The notes under the pieces: model-generated
What the model was told of the DNA's origin: nothing
Database searches by the model: none
What the model saw: only the letters and a program-made list of their open reading frames with translations
Source: Grosmannia clavigera kw1407
Lineage: Eukaryota; Ascomycota; Sordariomycetes; Ophiostomatales; Ophiostomataceae
Direction of reading: 5' to 3'
Assembly (NCBI RefSeq): GCF_000143105.1
Contig: NW_014040560.1
Span: 496,001 to 560,000 of the forward strand
DNA length: 64,000 nucleotides
Part shown: one piece after another, positions 43,050-55,875 of the stretch
Position numbering within the stretch: the stretch's first letter is position 1
Layout: every line of letters begins with the position of its first letter
Made by a program: the position numbers and the translations under genes

Positions 43050-43847
43050 ATGCCACCACCACAGGCGTCACGCCCGGCCCTCACGCACTTTCTGTGCATC
43101 CCGCTGGGGACGGCCGCCGGCCGGCCGCAGCTGGCCGCCAGCCTGGCGGCTTTCCATGCCGACATGGCGGCGACGACGGTGGCCATGACAGAAGGGGGGC
43201 CGACGGGGCCGAGCAACCGGGGTGGCGGGACCACCCGTCGAGGACGGCTGCCGGCCGGAGCACTGCGGCCAGTGGGCACACTGCATCTGACGCTGGGGGT
43301 GCTGAGCCTCGGCGGAGACGGGCGGCTGCAGCAGGCTCTCGAGCGGCTGCAGCAGCTGAAGGAGCTGAACAAGGACGAGGGCGCGGCAGACGTCCGCGTG
43401 GCCCTGCGTGGACTCTACGCGATGCAGCCGCCGTCGCGGGCAGCCGTGCTGTATGCGGCGCCGGTGGACGAGGCATCGGGCGTGGTGGCGGGCGGGGCGC
43501 TGCTGCGGCTGTGCGAGCGCGTGCGGGCAGCGTTTGCCGATCTGCTCGTCGACGACGGCCGGCCGCTGCTGCTGCACGCGACGCTGGTCAACACGGTATA
43601 CATCCGCAGAGGGGGCCGGGGACGGGGCGGAGGAGGACGGGGTGGGCGTGGAGGAGGCCGTGGACGCGGAAGAATCCTGTTGGACGCACGTGACATCGTG
43701 GAGAGATACGAAGACTGCGTGTGGATGGAGCAGGTGCCCGTCGAGACGGTGGCGCTGTGTCGGATGGGGGCGCAGACGTTGGCCGTGGACGACGACGGAG
43801 AGGTGGTGGAGGCAGCATATCCGGTGGAGGCCGAGGTGAAGGTGTAG
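43050..43847 (+). CDS. 2H phosphoesterase-like protein (AKAP7 / ASCC1-type)
   Basis: Intronless, 265 residues. It opens LTHFLCIPLG and carries two His-x-Thr motifs, HLTL (79-82) and HATL (176-179), at the spacing of the 2H (LigT, 2'-5' RNA ligase-like) superfamily; HATLVNTVY is the AKAP7/ASCC1-type second motif. Between residues 186 and 212 is an RGG-rich insert (GGRGRGGGGRGGRGG), a probable RNA-contacting loop. No KH domain is present, unlike ASCC1. The likely activity is hydrolysis of 2',3'-cyclic or 2',5'-linked RNA phosphates, inferred from the motifs only. The ATG at 43050 is the first that leads straight into the domain. Confidence 0.85.
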   Translation: MPPPQASRPALTHFLCIPLGTAAGRPQLAASLAAFHADMAATTVAMTEGGPTGPSNRGGGTTRRGRLPAGALRPVGTLHLTLGVLSLGGDGRLQQALERLQQLKELNKDEGAADVRVALRGLYAMQPPSRAAVLYAAPVDEASGVVAGGALLRLCERVRAAFADLLVDDGRPLLLHATLVNTVYIRRGGRGRGGGGRGGRGGGRGRGRILLDARDIVERYEDCVWMEQVPVETVALCRMGAQTLAVDDDGEVVEAAYPVEAEVKV

Positions 43848-44600
43848 GATGAGAGATCGGAGTAGGACGGAAGAACGAGATGTTGCATGTTGTGAGGCAG
43901 ACGACATATGCGGCACATATAAGCGCAATACAGCAAAGACAGTCAGACAGAGGTCGCGTTACAGGGCTTACAGCAGTCATTTACAGCAGTTGCAGCTACA
44001 GAAGCTACTACCCTCCACTCTTAAACCTGCTGAACACCCATTCTTCCACGTACGGCCATAGATATTGGAAAGCACGGGATCCCGTCCGCTCTCCCCTAGT
44101 TAAACCAGTAATCGGCGGATTAGTAGTTGGGTCGGTGACGACCAGCGAATACCCGCTGCTGTACGTTTTTTGTCCTTTCGTCGTTTTTCTTTCTGTTCTT
44201 TTTGCTGTCTTTTCCTCTTCATTATATCCGTCTCTTCTTCCGTCCAAGTCTCCTCGCGTAGCTCCTGTCTAGCATACTGGAGGAACCCGCCTGAAGCCCC
44301 GCCTAACTCCGTCAGCGCTCAGCCCTATGGCCTCTGCCCCTCTTTCCTACCCAGCGTCGAGAGACGGTCTCGTCCCAGCTCTCCCGTCTTTAGTCACGAG
44401 AACGCTGCAACTGATGCACTGGACGAGCAGTGGGCCTGTCTGACTCTGCTCTCTGCGACTATCCTTTTCACGGCAGGCCGGAAGCGCCCTTGTGCCTCCT
44501 CTTGTTGGCCGTCCTGTCTCCGGGCAGCTGGACGAGCGGACGAGCTTGACGGACAAGGGCGCCGCCATTCTTGGCCCAGGGGACCGACAATCCCTCCGCC
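43848..44600. other. intergenic or unannotated 5' exon of the next gene
   Basis: Bases about 44350-44590 are coding-like in frames other than the one used from 44601. An undetected 5' exon is possible, but no convincing donor was found. The rest shows nothing. Confidence 0.45.
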
Positions 44601-45991
44601 ATGCTCAACCTGGCCGACAGTGATGCGCCGTCGACGGCCCCGGCCGGGATCAGATGCAGGACCACGCCGGCGACGGGCGTCTCCTCGTCGCACGTCCTGC
44701 AAACCACGTCGTCGTCGGCGGCAGTAGCCGGTCGTGTATCTGCCGGCAGAGTGGTCGCCGCAGCAGTGACGATACCGGCAGCAATGCCAGCAATGCCAGC
44801 AACACCAACACCGTCAACATCATCAACACCAACACAAATAATCACGCCTATACCAGCACCAACAACATCAACACCAGACACATCTTCATCAGACAAGGAC
44901 GAGCGCATAGCCCAGCTCGAGCGCGAGCTGGCCGACCGCACCGACTTCCGTGCCGAATGGGAGACGATAGCAGCACGTGACGAGGAGCTCCGGACACTGC
45001 GGCTGCAGGTGCGTGGGCTCAAGGAGCGAGTCAGCACGGCGACGCGAGCCGAGGGCGTGACCACCAGCGACGAGGTGCTTGCCGGCGGCATGGCCCGTCT
45101 GGCCAACGGGCTGCAAAACTGGGTTATTGTGCACTTTCGGCGTGCGAAGCTAGGTGGGTGTTTTGCTGGTGCATCCTGTCGTCTTTCCCCTTTTTCCTCT
45201 TTCCTCTCTCTAATTTTTTCCAGCACATCCAGACGACTGCTATGAGCTCACTCAGCTCGTCCCCATGCACGAGCTTTTGCGCCACTCGGCCAAGCTGCAC
45301 CTGCTGCAGTCTGCCGTCGCACGACTGCTGGTCGACCACGTCTTTGCAGCTTACTACGTCGGCCTGTCGTCCGAGCTGGCTGCCCAGCTGTCCCAGATCG
45401 AGGCGGCTCTGCTGTCGTATGGTGCGTCTCCATCTGGTCTCGGGTCCCCCTTGCTCTCCTCGTCCTCTCCTCTCCTCTGACCATTTAGCCGGCTCGGCCG
45501 GACCCATCAACCAGTGGCGTGCCCTCACCCTGGCCATTGTCAGTAGAGATGCCGCCAAGCAGCTGCCGCCAGAGACGGATCGCCTGATCGACGATGTGGT
45601 GGGGCGCATCAGCAGTGTCCTGGATAGGGCCACGACCACAACGACAACCACGTCCACGGACGATCGCAATCAGGCCTTGCGCTTGCTCGTCGCCGGTGCC
45701 GTCGATCTGTCGCGCCTCCTCGTCGCCCAGCGGGCCGTCTTTCGCATCTTCATGCCCAACCCGACGCCACACCAGCAGCTGCTCTTCGACCCGTCCACGA
45801 TGGAGGATCTAGGCTGCGAGGAGGACGATGACGACGGCCTGGCTCGGCGTGAAGTCGCCTTCCTGGCCTTTCCTGGCATCATCAAACACGGCGACGAGAC
45901 GGGCGGCCAGCTGCAATATCGCAACGTCATCTGCAAGGCTCGTGTCACCTGCGCCCGGAAGGATGAAGAGTCTCAACAAGGAAAAGAATAA
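44601..45991 (+). CDS. Conserved fungal protein of unknown function, coiled coil plus helical domain
   Basis: Three exons, 44601-45153, 45224-45421 and 45489-45991, joined in frame; 417 residues from the ATG used. The first ~95 residues are low complexity (Ser/Thr/Pro). A coiled coil follows (DERIAQLERELADRTDFRAE, EELRTLRLQVRGLKERV). Then comes a globular helical region with GLQNWVIVHFRRAKL, LVPMHELLRHSAKLHLLQ, INQWRALTLAIV, LLVAQRAVFRIFMP and PSTMEDLGCEEDDDD. I recognise the last half as widely conserved in filamentous ascomycetes but cannot give it a function. The N-terminus is the weak point, since coding-like sequence continues upstream in another frame. Confidence 0.7.
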
Positions 45992-48064
45992 GCCGGAGCA
46001 ATGCTGGCCCCCACCCATTCTCCTGCCCAGGTCGTATCTCCAAACTAGCTGTAGTTGCCACGAACATCGGTCGTCTCGGCCGATCAAATGACCTGTTGAC
46101 ATATCATGTCATAATCCACGTACTGCATTTCCCGCTTAGATCAATGGAGATTTCAGAAGCATAAGGAGGGGTCACTCATCTTCGGCACACAAGTCCAGCC
46201 GCAGAAACGAAAGTAGAGACGGCCCCGTCCTGTCCCTCTACGGTTCTGCCGCCTTATCGGGTGCCACGAAAACGAGTGTGGCCTCTAAGCCAGAACAAGC
46301 AAGACGCCACCAGCACAACGACAAGGCTATGTTGCCGATCTTCGAGACACACCGCCATGCTGCCTGCGGCTCGTACCAAACCTGTGCATACGACACATTG
46401 CTCACACCAACGTATGCGCAGCGACGCAACACAAACGCCTGGGACAAGGAGTCGCTGCCCAAATCTGGCTCGGCTAACGCGGAGGAGGGGAAGAAGGACA
46501 ATACCCTGATTGGGCAGTGATCCACATAGAGCCTCAGCTCAAAATCCAATCAATGGAAGCAAACGACAGCTGCTTGTCCCATCCCGTCATGTCTTCAGCG
46601 ACGTGATATCAGCACGAGAAAACCCGCATGACCGGCACCCCTCTCTTCCTTGTGCCCTACTATGCCGTACCACACTTTGAGAGGTGTGAGTGGGGATACA
46701 GGTAAGTACACAGCGTTCCTTGTCTGGCCTTTCTGAACATCGGTCGAGCACCGATGTTTTTTCGATGAATTCGAGGGATGAGATGTCAAATCCGGGAAAG
46801 TAGAGCCAGCGGCTGCGGTTATGGCCGTCACGGATCCCGCTGTCTGGCGTCTAGGACAGTCCAATATCTCATAATGTTGCGCATCCGGCGTGCGGACATG
46901 AAAGGCAGCCGCTGCATTGAGCGGCCGAAGTACCCTGCCCGTTGATCTCTTGTACGGTCGGCATCTTCTCGGGGGTTTCCGTTGGTCTTGGTTTCAGCGA
47001 ACCAAACCTCGCTCCCTCTCATGGTCCATTTCGCGAGATATCCAGCGACTGCTCGATTTGCTGAACCTGCCAAGACGTGGTCCTTGTCTCTTTTAGGAAA
47101 TGCCGGCGCTGATATCGACTCTCTCTGCAGACTCGTCCATAGGAGGAGGAAGAAAGCAGCAAATATCGCGCCAGCCAAAAACTCTCTTCCAGCCCTGCAC
47201 AATGAGAGACTGCCCAATCGTGCAAGGGAGCATCCGATGGCCAACACACACCCACACCTAACATGGAGGCGGCCCGAAACAGGCCGCGTCTTTTGGTGCC
47301 TTCAGTTCGGAGTGGCCGGCCGCCAACGGTAGTAATTTCACGCATAAGAGCGGTCAGCAAACGCAAAGCCCCAAAGGGCGCCTCGATGCGATGCTTCGTC
47401 GGCTCAAGAATTCTCTCCCCTCCCTCCGTTTCCTTTTGCAGTAAGTGTTTGCTGGTGCGATTGGGGGGGGATGTCCGTATGCATGGAGACGGCCAGCCCA
47501 TAGCTGGTTGGAGCAGTGCTCTTGTCGACGGACAATGGATGACCTGCCGCTCGCTTTGCGGCTCATTGCTTCTGTTGGCGCGCACAGACTTGAAATAACC
47601 CAGTATCCGTCTCTTCGAAGCCGTTCATGTCTGTCGTGTGTGTTGCGCCTCACTCTGCTTTATCTCACCATCTCTTTCCTCCTTTTCATCGAAGTCATCT
47701 CCACTTGGCGTCTCTTGCTGTGTTCTTTGGTTGACGGTATCACTTCGCGCATTTGCGTGGTAAAGAACTCGTCTTCCGTGCCGTCCCATTCACTCCGATT
47801 GCTATAGCCCCTGTATCTTGTTAAGTGTGCACGCTGTGTCCCGTCGGCGTAGCCGCATTGACACCAGACACTGATTGGGCAGAGCACCACCATTCTCGCC
47901 TGTTCCTCCGAAGTGCCCTTCATAACATACCTTCCGTGCTCTGTATTCCAGCCGATCCGATTTCCTTCAAACTTTCTTCTGTCTCCAATTCTAGCCGCCT
48001 CTTCTTCACTGTGCTGTTGTTACACTGAAGGTACCTTGTCGGGTTGAAGAACGCCCAGCCCAGC
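45992..48064. other. 2-kb intergenic region
   Basis: I see no gene. Open frames of up to about 190 codons on the minus strand near 47019-47585 show no domain or conserved motif. The last 400 bp before 48065 are the probable leader of the next gene. Confidence 0.55.
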
Positions 48065-49049
48065 ATGAATAATGATGAGGATCCGTATGATGGGCAAGAC
48101 TATCCCGATCATGGCGGGTATGGCGGGCAAGACCATGTTCATAATTATGAGTGTGACGAGCAAGCCTATTGCTATGATGATCAGAGCATGGCTAGTGATG
48201 TAACGGGTATGCCTCACCACCCGGCACTACCACTTGATAGCACAGTGGTCATGGAGAGTAACTCCGTGCCAGAGCAACTGAACGGGGAAGTGTAAGTCAC
48301 TGATATCTCGTTTTCTCATCCATCCGAACAATGCAACCGTTAACTTGAAAATCCCTCGAAGCTTTCCGGAAGACAGCTATCCGATTGATTACCAGGAAAA
48401 CGGTTTCGATACAGATCATCTTGAGGAGACGATGGCCTCCACGAATTCAGGGGATTTTGCTGAACAGTCTGAAGAAAGTCATATCGGCCTGTCCCCGCCG
48501 GGAGAATTGCCGCCAGAGCCTTATGAACCATTCCCAGGCGGGAGCGTCAGCCCTACCTTTACCGACTCATCGAGCCCCTTTATGGAGCACACACCGATTC
48601 ATGACATACACCAGCCGGATGGGCAGCCATATTTTCAGCAAGTAACACGCGACGGCCTCCCTTGCATACTCGGAGTGATTGGCTTGTGCCACAGCGTGTT
48701 CCCTGTCACTGCTACAGAAGACTGGATCCGCCATAACGAGGGCCATTTTCATCCTCGTTATCCACTGTCATGCGAATGTTCGATCTGTGGAGAATGTTTT
48801 AGCGGACAAATCGAAATGCCTACGCATTACTATAACCAGTGGGACAATACCTCCCCTCAATGCTTGTGGGATTATCTGTGGCATATTGCGCAGCACTACC
48901 AGACAGCCGACGATAATGGCGGTGAATGCTTTTTGATGCTTAGTGACGGCATATTGCGAGAGCTTCTGGCTCGGGAATGGATAACTGAAGATAGGAGAAA
49001 CTTCCTCGATGGTCACTTTCGCGGCCTGTTTACCCTCCAAGAACAATAA
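48065..49049 (+). CDS. Orphan protein with a possible single zinc-binding motif
   Basis: Two exons, 48065-48291 and 48362-49049, with a 70-bp GTAAGT...GAAG intron; 304 residues. The N-terminal half is acidic and Tyr/Gln/His-rich (NNDEDPYDGQDYPDHGGYGG) and looks disordered. The C-terminal ~130 residues are ordered: GLPCILGVIGLCHSVF, then CECSICGECF followed by a His/Trp-rich stretch, resembling half of a zinc finger, then LWDYLWHIAQHY and a helical end. I do not recognise a family. Possible roles, such as transcription factor or adaptor, are guesses. Confidence 0.65.
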
Positions 49050-51670
49050 GAAATATGGGAGAGGCAACAAGCAAAGGAAGACGTCAAAAGAGTGGCGGTG
49101 ACCCACAACAGCCGGGTCGATCGCTCCTGCCAGATCGTGCCGGGGCCACTTGGCCCTGGGTTTTCCCGATCTGGACTGGCCTGTCGCCGGGTGCTTACCT
49201 CCTCTGTCGTTTCTCCCAATCTTTTCCCATTCGTCTTTCAGCCTCGTCTTTTCTTTCTGGCCCGTTTTTTCAGTCTGCTTTTAGTTCTTTCCATGCATCC
49301 ACCCCTGCAACGATTTACAGGAGGTAAATATCCGAGTCTGTGCACGCATGCACAACCAGCATGCTGCATATGGTAAGATATAGTTGCCCCCTCTCTGACC
49401 CGTTGTCATTTGAAAGCGAGGCTGACTGAAGATCCACCCGACATCAACAGTTCTCCGCAGCCGGAAAACATTTCCCGGTCTCGGCGGTCCGCTTGGAAGA
49501 GTCTGTTGCAACCGCTTCTTCGTCTCCCCGCTTTGCAGTACACGAGAGCAGGGCTTGGGCCAGTGTTTTTTGGACTGGCCTGGACATGGGGAGGTGGAGT
49601 GGAGTGTACAGATTCTCGCGTGTTGTGCTTTCTGTTCGCCCCAACGGTTGTCTTGCTGTCTGCTCCTTTTCTAGTATCGGCCGGAGCGAAGCTTCGGTTT
49701 CTCTCATATACGTTAAGGTGTTTGCACTGGTCGTCTGCAAAGCCATTTTGAGTTATTTCTCTGTTTGTGTTTGTCTGTTCCACGCGAGATCATATACTTC
49801 AAGTGTATGGATCGTTCTTCAATTTCATCTCTGTTGCTTCTCTCTAGCCTCTCACCTGGGCGTACATCGTAACAATGATAAAATTATATTGCGGAATGAT
49901 GCATTTACACACACAAAAACCGATCACGGCAACATTTTGTAGCAAGGGTCCCTCCCTCTTATACGTACAAAGTAAATTGCTGTGTCTGCATTTCCGCCCC
50001 GTCGAGACACTTACGCCCGGGAAGTGGGAATATTCTACCCAGCTCAACAGATTACTGGAAGAAGGGGAGGCACGCAAGGCGTTTAGCCAAATTGTGATAC
50101 ACTATCATATGTAGCAGTGGCAATTAATGGGTCGGTGTGAGGAGAAATAGTGGAAATATTACGCCTGACGCCCGACATAAGACTTTTGGACCGTGTCCTA
50201 TTTCGCTCACACTATTGGTGTTCACCGTAATTATGCTATCTTCGGTTGTCTGCAAGCCGAAGAGGACTTGTCATTTGCTGTCACTTGGGCATGATACACG
50301 TATGCCGAGACAGTCGAGCCTGACGGCCGATTTCTGGAGGAGAGATTGCCAATGTGCAGAGTAAGACGGGGGATTTTGCGTCCAGAATTCCCGCACCATG
50401 TCGCCACAGTAAGTGCTCGTATCTAACCCGTATGTACAGTGAGGCGCAGCCAGTCCATTTACAGTGGCTTGGCGAGCGTACCGGCTTTTCAAGAGCACAG
50501 CTGTGTTCGACGCTATTAGATCAAAGAAGAAGTTGAGCACTCGTATGTTGTGCAACGCGATAAGACACCAGTGGTCGCTCACGTGATTTCAACTGCTCAC
50601 AATGTGATGCGGGAGAGCAAGCTGTCGTTGCGCAATTCGCAGCTCAAGCTGGCGTGGCTGGCCATAGACTCCGCAGTGTCCTCGCCAAGATGACGCTAAT
50701 AACTAGCATGCTTTCCAGCAGAACACTCGGGACGTCAAAGGCTACCGGCGGTTGGGAACAAAAGCCGACAAGCGGCCGTGTGAAGAGGCATGTGGTTTCA
50801 CTCTACATAGATTTTACGATTGACTACAAGTCTACCGGGGTATCTCTGTCTGATTTGTACCCCTCGTTTGATATCATCAAAAGATGTCACCGTGGTCGGA
50901 GCCCCGGCGCGCCCGGGTAGAAATTGTCTAGAGTTATGCTGATCTTTGCGTTTGTACAGAGGATGCCCGCGACTTATTATGAGATATCTTTTGCGGTTTT
51001 CAAGTGCAGACGCTCTCAATTGTATTAGATGCGGCCCGTCTTCCTTAACCACATACCTTTCCTAAACTAGACTAGATCGTACTGCGCCACTGGCCAGTTG
51101 GCAATTAATATGGGTCAGACAGCAGGTCTTTTGCCTGGAAACTGACTGCACAGCGAACAGACAGGATCGAGATGAGAGACATGATACGAGATGATGACAT
51201 TGAGATTCAGACGAAGTTGCACGTATCGGGACCAGCCTGGGCCTTTTTTGCCTTTTAAGTTTCCTCTATTACACAGTAGACTGCCGCATTTTCTCGTTTG
51301 TCGCCGTAAACAAAAGCAAACACAACTGTCTGAGACGTTTTCTCAAAACATAGCGATCCTCGTGTCCGGCACTGAGCTATTCTTGTGTTCGGGCGTACGA
51401 CTGTTGGTCATTTCACATGAATTTGCCGGGAGTGATGCCGCTGCTGCGAAACTGAGCACTGCATCTTGTCGCACATTGCTCCTTCCGGCAAACGATGACA
51501 GACGCTTTCGGAAATCAGCAGCCGGACTGCCCCCTGGGAGCCTGTTTGGACTTTGTTGATTCTGTTCCGTCCTTTTATCTTTCTCACCAGAGCCAGTCCC
51601 ATTCTTCTGTCCTTTCTCCGGCAATGGCAACAGACAGCAAATCATGATACCCAGTTAAGCCAAGAAGTAG
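49050..51670. other. 2.6-kb intergenic region, no convincing gene
   Basis: Short open frames at 49875-50114 and 50640-50920 look faintly coding-like but share no motif with families I know and are broken by stops. It could hold a decayed gene. Otherwise nothing is seen. Confidence 0.5.
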
Positions 51671-53197
51671 ATGCAGCACACTCTCACTCTCACACTCACC
51701 CTCAATCGCTCACACCTCATGAGCGAAGCTTCCTGGCCGGCCATCCGGGCCACCTGCATCACCCTGCTTGTGCTGACGACTGCCGTGATGCTGGCCCGGC
51801 TCGTCGGCGACGCCCGGCGATGGCGCGCCCGCCAGGTCCAGTCCGAGGACGGCTGGCTGGCGCTGTGCTACGGCTTCTTCGTCGCCGTGGCGGCTCTGTA
51901 CCTGCGCGTCGTCCCGGCCTATCTGCGGGTGGAGAGCGTCGAGATCGGCCGGACGGCGCCGTATGCGACCGTGCTAGTAGACGCCCGCTTCATCCAGCAA
52001 GGCGTCTTCTCGGCCTCAGTCTGCATCTGGCTCTGCCTCTGGTCGGCCAAGCTGTCGCTCCTGTGCGTCTGCCGGAAGCTGCTCGACAAGCTGCCGCTGT
52101 ACCGGAAGCTGTGGTGGGCGCTGGTCGGCTTCTCGACGGCGGTGCGTCTAATGGACGGTGTTGACCACATGACCACACAAACGAGAGAAGACACCCGCTG
52201 ACGGACCCCAGACCCTTGTTGGCTGCATCGTCAGCCTCTGCGTCTCGTGCGAGACCATGACCGCCTGGTTCACCGTCGGCGGCTGCTCGACCCGGCGTGA
52301 TGTCGCTCGCGCCGTCGTCAGCATGTGGTACTCGTATGCTGTCGATGTGCTGACGGATCTGCTGAGTGCGTTCTCTGCCGTCCTTTCAGCTCGAACCTAG
52401 ACGGATTGCTCACCGCCCCCACAGTCATGGCCCTTCCCCTCCGGCTCATCGCCGGCCTCCAGATGCCGTTCTTCCGCAAGCTCTCCATTGCCGTCCTCTT
52501 CGGCCTCGGCTGCGTCTGCATCGTCGCCTCCACCATCCGAGTCACCCAGATCAACAATGGCGCCAACCATCCAACTCCGACCTGGCTGGCCCTCTGGGGC
52601 ACCGTCGAGGCCGCCACCGCCGTCGTCATCGTCAACTCGCCCGGGCTCTACCGCATCGCCAAGCAGTCCTCTGCGAGACGAAACCGCCGCCGTAGAGGTG
52701 GTGGTGGTGGTGATGGTGATGTTGGTGGTGGTAGCAGCTCTTACTACGGCCACAGCTATAGCTTCGGATCCAAGACACCGCGCAGCCAAACCAAGAGACT
52801 GGGCACCGGCACCGAAGATAGGGAGTGCACCAGCCTTCAAAACCGTCCTGACTTTGGCACAGTTACCACCACCGTCACCGCTACCGTGACGGAAGACGGC
52901 GACGGTGAGAGCGATCATGACGGTTCCGTCGACCACATCGACCGCGACAACGACTTGCCCGACAACGTGCCGCTCAGGCCACCCCCCAGCGTCAGCAGGC
53001 CCAGGCGAAGCCACAGCATTATCGCTGCGGTTGCGGCCGCCGCTTTATGGCTCGACGGCCCCAGAAAAAGCCAGGAAGTCCTGGTTGACGGCGCTGATCA
53101 CAGCCTGGGCATCGGCCATGGTCATAGCAGAGGCATCATCGTGACAAACACAGTGCAAGTGTCGCATGGGCCAGAGACATCGCACTATGAGGTGTGA
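51671..53197 (+). CDS. Rhodopsin-fold integral membrane protein (SAT4/PTH11-like)
   Basis: Three exons, 51671-52141, 52212-52365 and 52425-53197, in frame; 465 residues, or 449 if translation starts at the second ATG (51719). Seven hydrophobic helices occupy about residues 20-320. Landmarks of the fungal SAT4 rhodopsin-domain family are FSASVCIWLCLWSAKLSLL, the YSYAVDVLTDLL helix and IMALPLRLIAGLQMPFFRKL, ending with a WGTVEAATAVVIVNSPGL helix. The cytosolic tail is Gly/Asp/His-rich. There is no CFEM domain in front, so it is not a full PTH11 receptor. A G-protein-coupled role is suggested for some relatives, but the ligand is unknown. Confidence 0.85.
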
Positions 53198-53465
53198 GGA
53201 CGGAGTCTGGAGGGAGAGAAGGATGAAGAAAGGGTGAAACAGTTCCAACGCCTATATTTTAGCCTGTATATAATTTCTGACCGCTGACGCAAAACATGAC
53301 TTAGATCTCCTTGTACATATAAGGCAGGAGCGATGGGCTCCTGAGCACATGACTTCTGTAGCCCTGGGACCGTCTAGTGTAGTGAGTGAGAGTGTGTGGG
53401 TTTTCCCGATATCCAGTGTCCAATGTCCAGTACGAGTATCAGGCCCACGACTATCCACGTCCACC

Positions 53466-55875
53466 TCAGTGAAATTCTGCCTCCACCCGGCCGTACCGCA
53501 CGCCGTCCACCTTGAGCTCGAAGCCCAGACCGGCGCTGTCGACGACCATCTCGAGAGTGAAGTCGAGGTTATCAAACTCGACGCCACGCGTTGTGGTCAG
53601 TCGCGTGAACAGGCTGCGCGGCACGGCCCGGAGATCGGTCGTGAGCGTGCAGACGTGTATCAGGTTGGCGTCGCGGCCGCGTGTGTAGGCCAGAGGCGGC
53701 TCGTCGGCCGCGCAGGCCAGCAGGTCATCGGTGACCAGCAGCGACTGACCCGGCCGGAAGTTGCGCGTGTAGTGGAAGGCGATCGGTTCCAGCGGTGAGA
53801 TCGCGTCGTCCTTGGCAATGTGCCACTGCATGCGGTCCGACACCATCCACCGCTCCCACAGCGGCGACCAGTACCGCTCGCCGACCTCGTGCTTGGTCTC
53901 GTCGTATACCGTCGCGTATGACGTGCCGTAGTGGAAACGTGCCCGTCGCGACAGCACCATGTTGCCCTCGAGTCCACGCAGCACTGCTCCACGCACGACT
54001 GCCGTCCAGGCGTACATCGGCTGCATCACCTCGATCGGCCCGGCCGCCTGCGTCGACAACGTCGTCATGGCTGCTTCTGCTGCTGCCGCTGCTGCCGCTA
54101 CTGCGTGTGTCGGCCGCTCACTGTATGGCGGTGGAGGCAGCACTCCGGGCCGGCCGTCCTCACCGTCGCCATCACCGGCTCCGCTGCCACTGCCGGAAAA
54201 GCATGCCCGTACCCGCCGGTACAGGTAATCGCTCTGGCCGAACCCGCCTACGAGGATGATGCCCGACACGATGCCACCCTTGGACCGCAGCCCGTCGACC
54301 TGGCCTTGCACCAGATCGCACACCTCCGTGACCACGGGCTCAAAGATTTCCCGCACCTGATCGGCAGTCATGACTAGGAAGCCCGAGTCGAGGCCCACTG
54401 CTTCATCGTCGGGAAGACCGGGTAATCTAGAAATTAGCTTGAGTGGAGAGGAAAGAGGAGAGAAGAAGAGAGATCAAAATAGAAAACTCACGGAATATTC
54501 ACCTCTTGGTGCTCGTCTTCGTTGAAATTGCGCTTGACAAACTCCTCAAAGTAGCGCAGCCCCATCTGCCAAGTCTTGCTCTTCTTGACCTTCATCTCGT
54601 CGAACCGGCTGGCGCCGAGACGTTCGCGCACGTGTTCCTCGAACCGGTAGTTGAGGAAGGCGCTTCCACAGAGGCCGCCCGTGCCCACGGCTGACTCCTC
54701 GACGTGCAGCGGCTTGAGCGAGATGATCTTGTATGCGATCAGGCTACTTTGTTAGTTCTGGGGGAGATGGGACGAGGAGGACGACAAGGACTACGAACAG
54801 AAACAACTCACTCTACCGTCCCTCCGCCGCCATCACACACAATCACATTGTCGCCCACGTTCAGATGGTTCGGCTGGATCGCCTTGAGCGTGTACAGAGC
54901 CGCCGCCTCAGGCTCGCTGATCATCTGGATGGCCGCGCGGTCGCCCATGCCGGCGCGCTCGGCCGCCAGCAGCGTCGTGTTCTTGGCCGCGTCCGACCAG
55001 ACGGCCGGGCAGGTGAGCACATAACCGACGCGCGTCGATGCCATGAACGAGGCCCCATAGCGCCGGCCCAGCGTGTCTATCGTGTGACGGCGCACCTGCG
55101 TGAGGTAGTCGGCCGCCGCGTCCACCACCGTCTTGCCGTGGCGGCTCAGCTGCGCTGCCGTCTCGAGCGGGCTGACGTAGAACGGCAGCTTCTGCGACCG
55201 GTCCAGGAACAGCTTGATGCAGCGCAGCCGCGCCTCCTCTGGCTTGAACTGGAAGCCCCACCGCACCGTCGGCTCCGTGCCGGCGGCTGCATCGGCCGGC
55301 AGGTCGTACATCAGCTCCGTCGGCACCTTGTCCGACGTGATCCCGTTGCCGCCCGGCCATGTCTTAATGATCTCGATATCGTCCGGCGTCGCCGAGTACA
55401 CCACCGCCACCCCCGAAAACGTCGTCCCAAAGTCCACCCCGACAATCAGCCGGTCTGGCACCGGCCCCGTTTCGCGTGCCGGCTCGCGAATGGGCCCGTG
55501 GATCGCCTCGGCTGCCGACACCGGATTGGTCCCGGGCATCGCTGCGGTTGCTGCTGATGCTGCTGCTGCTGACGATGGAACAAGACTGCTGGCCGACGCC
55601 GACTTGGACATGACAGGCGTCAGTCCCAGCCCGAGGCTGCCAAGCCCAGATGTCAGCCCCCCTACTCCTGCTTCTACTCCGGCTCTGTTCCCCGCTGCTC
55701 CTCCTCCTCCTGGTGTCAGCAGCAGCGACGATGTCGATGATGCCCCGTGGTTTCGAGGGGGTGGCGGTGGTGGCGGCGGTATTGCTCCTTGCGAGTATGT
55801 CGCATAGTAGTTGGTGCGCTTGTCCCGATTTCGCTGTCCGGGAGGCGGCGGCCGCATCGGAGGATTGTTGCTCAT
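53466..55875 (-). CDS. Hsp70-like actin-fold ATPase (HSPA12-type)
   Basis: Three exons, 55875-54812, 54743-54492 and 54426-53466, in frame; 758 residues. Residues 1-135 are disordered, Pro/Gly/Ala-rich (IPPPPPPPPRN). The actin/Hsp70 ATPase fold follows: IVGVDFGTTFSGVAVVYS (phosphate-1 loop, about 144-161), a QMISEPEAAALYTL segment, CDGGGGTVDLIAY (phosphate-2) and GIILVGGFGQSDYLYRRV (adenosine). There is no Hsp70 substrate-binding domain; the C-terminus instead has a beta-rich segment with LVTDDLLACAADE. This matches the fungal HSPA12-like group expanded in filamentous ascomycetes. Chaperone activity is not established for this group. Confidence 0.88.

Noticed and set aside
47019..47585. 188-codon open frame on the minus strand
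   Set aside because: No family resemblance, no splice partners, lies in an otherwise empty region.
49875..50920. Possible decayed gene
   Set aside because: A few protein-like stretches only, in different frames with stops, and no recognised motif to anchor a family.
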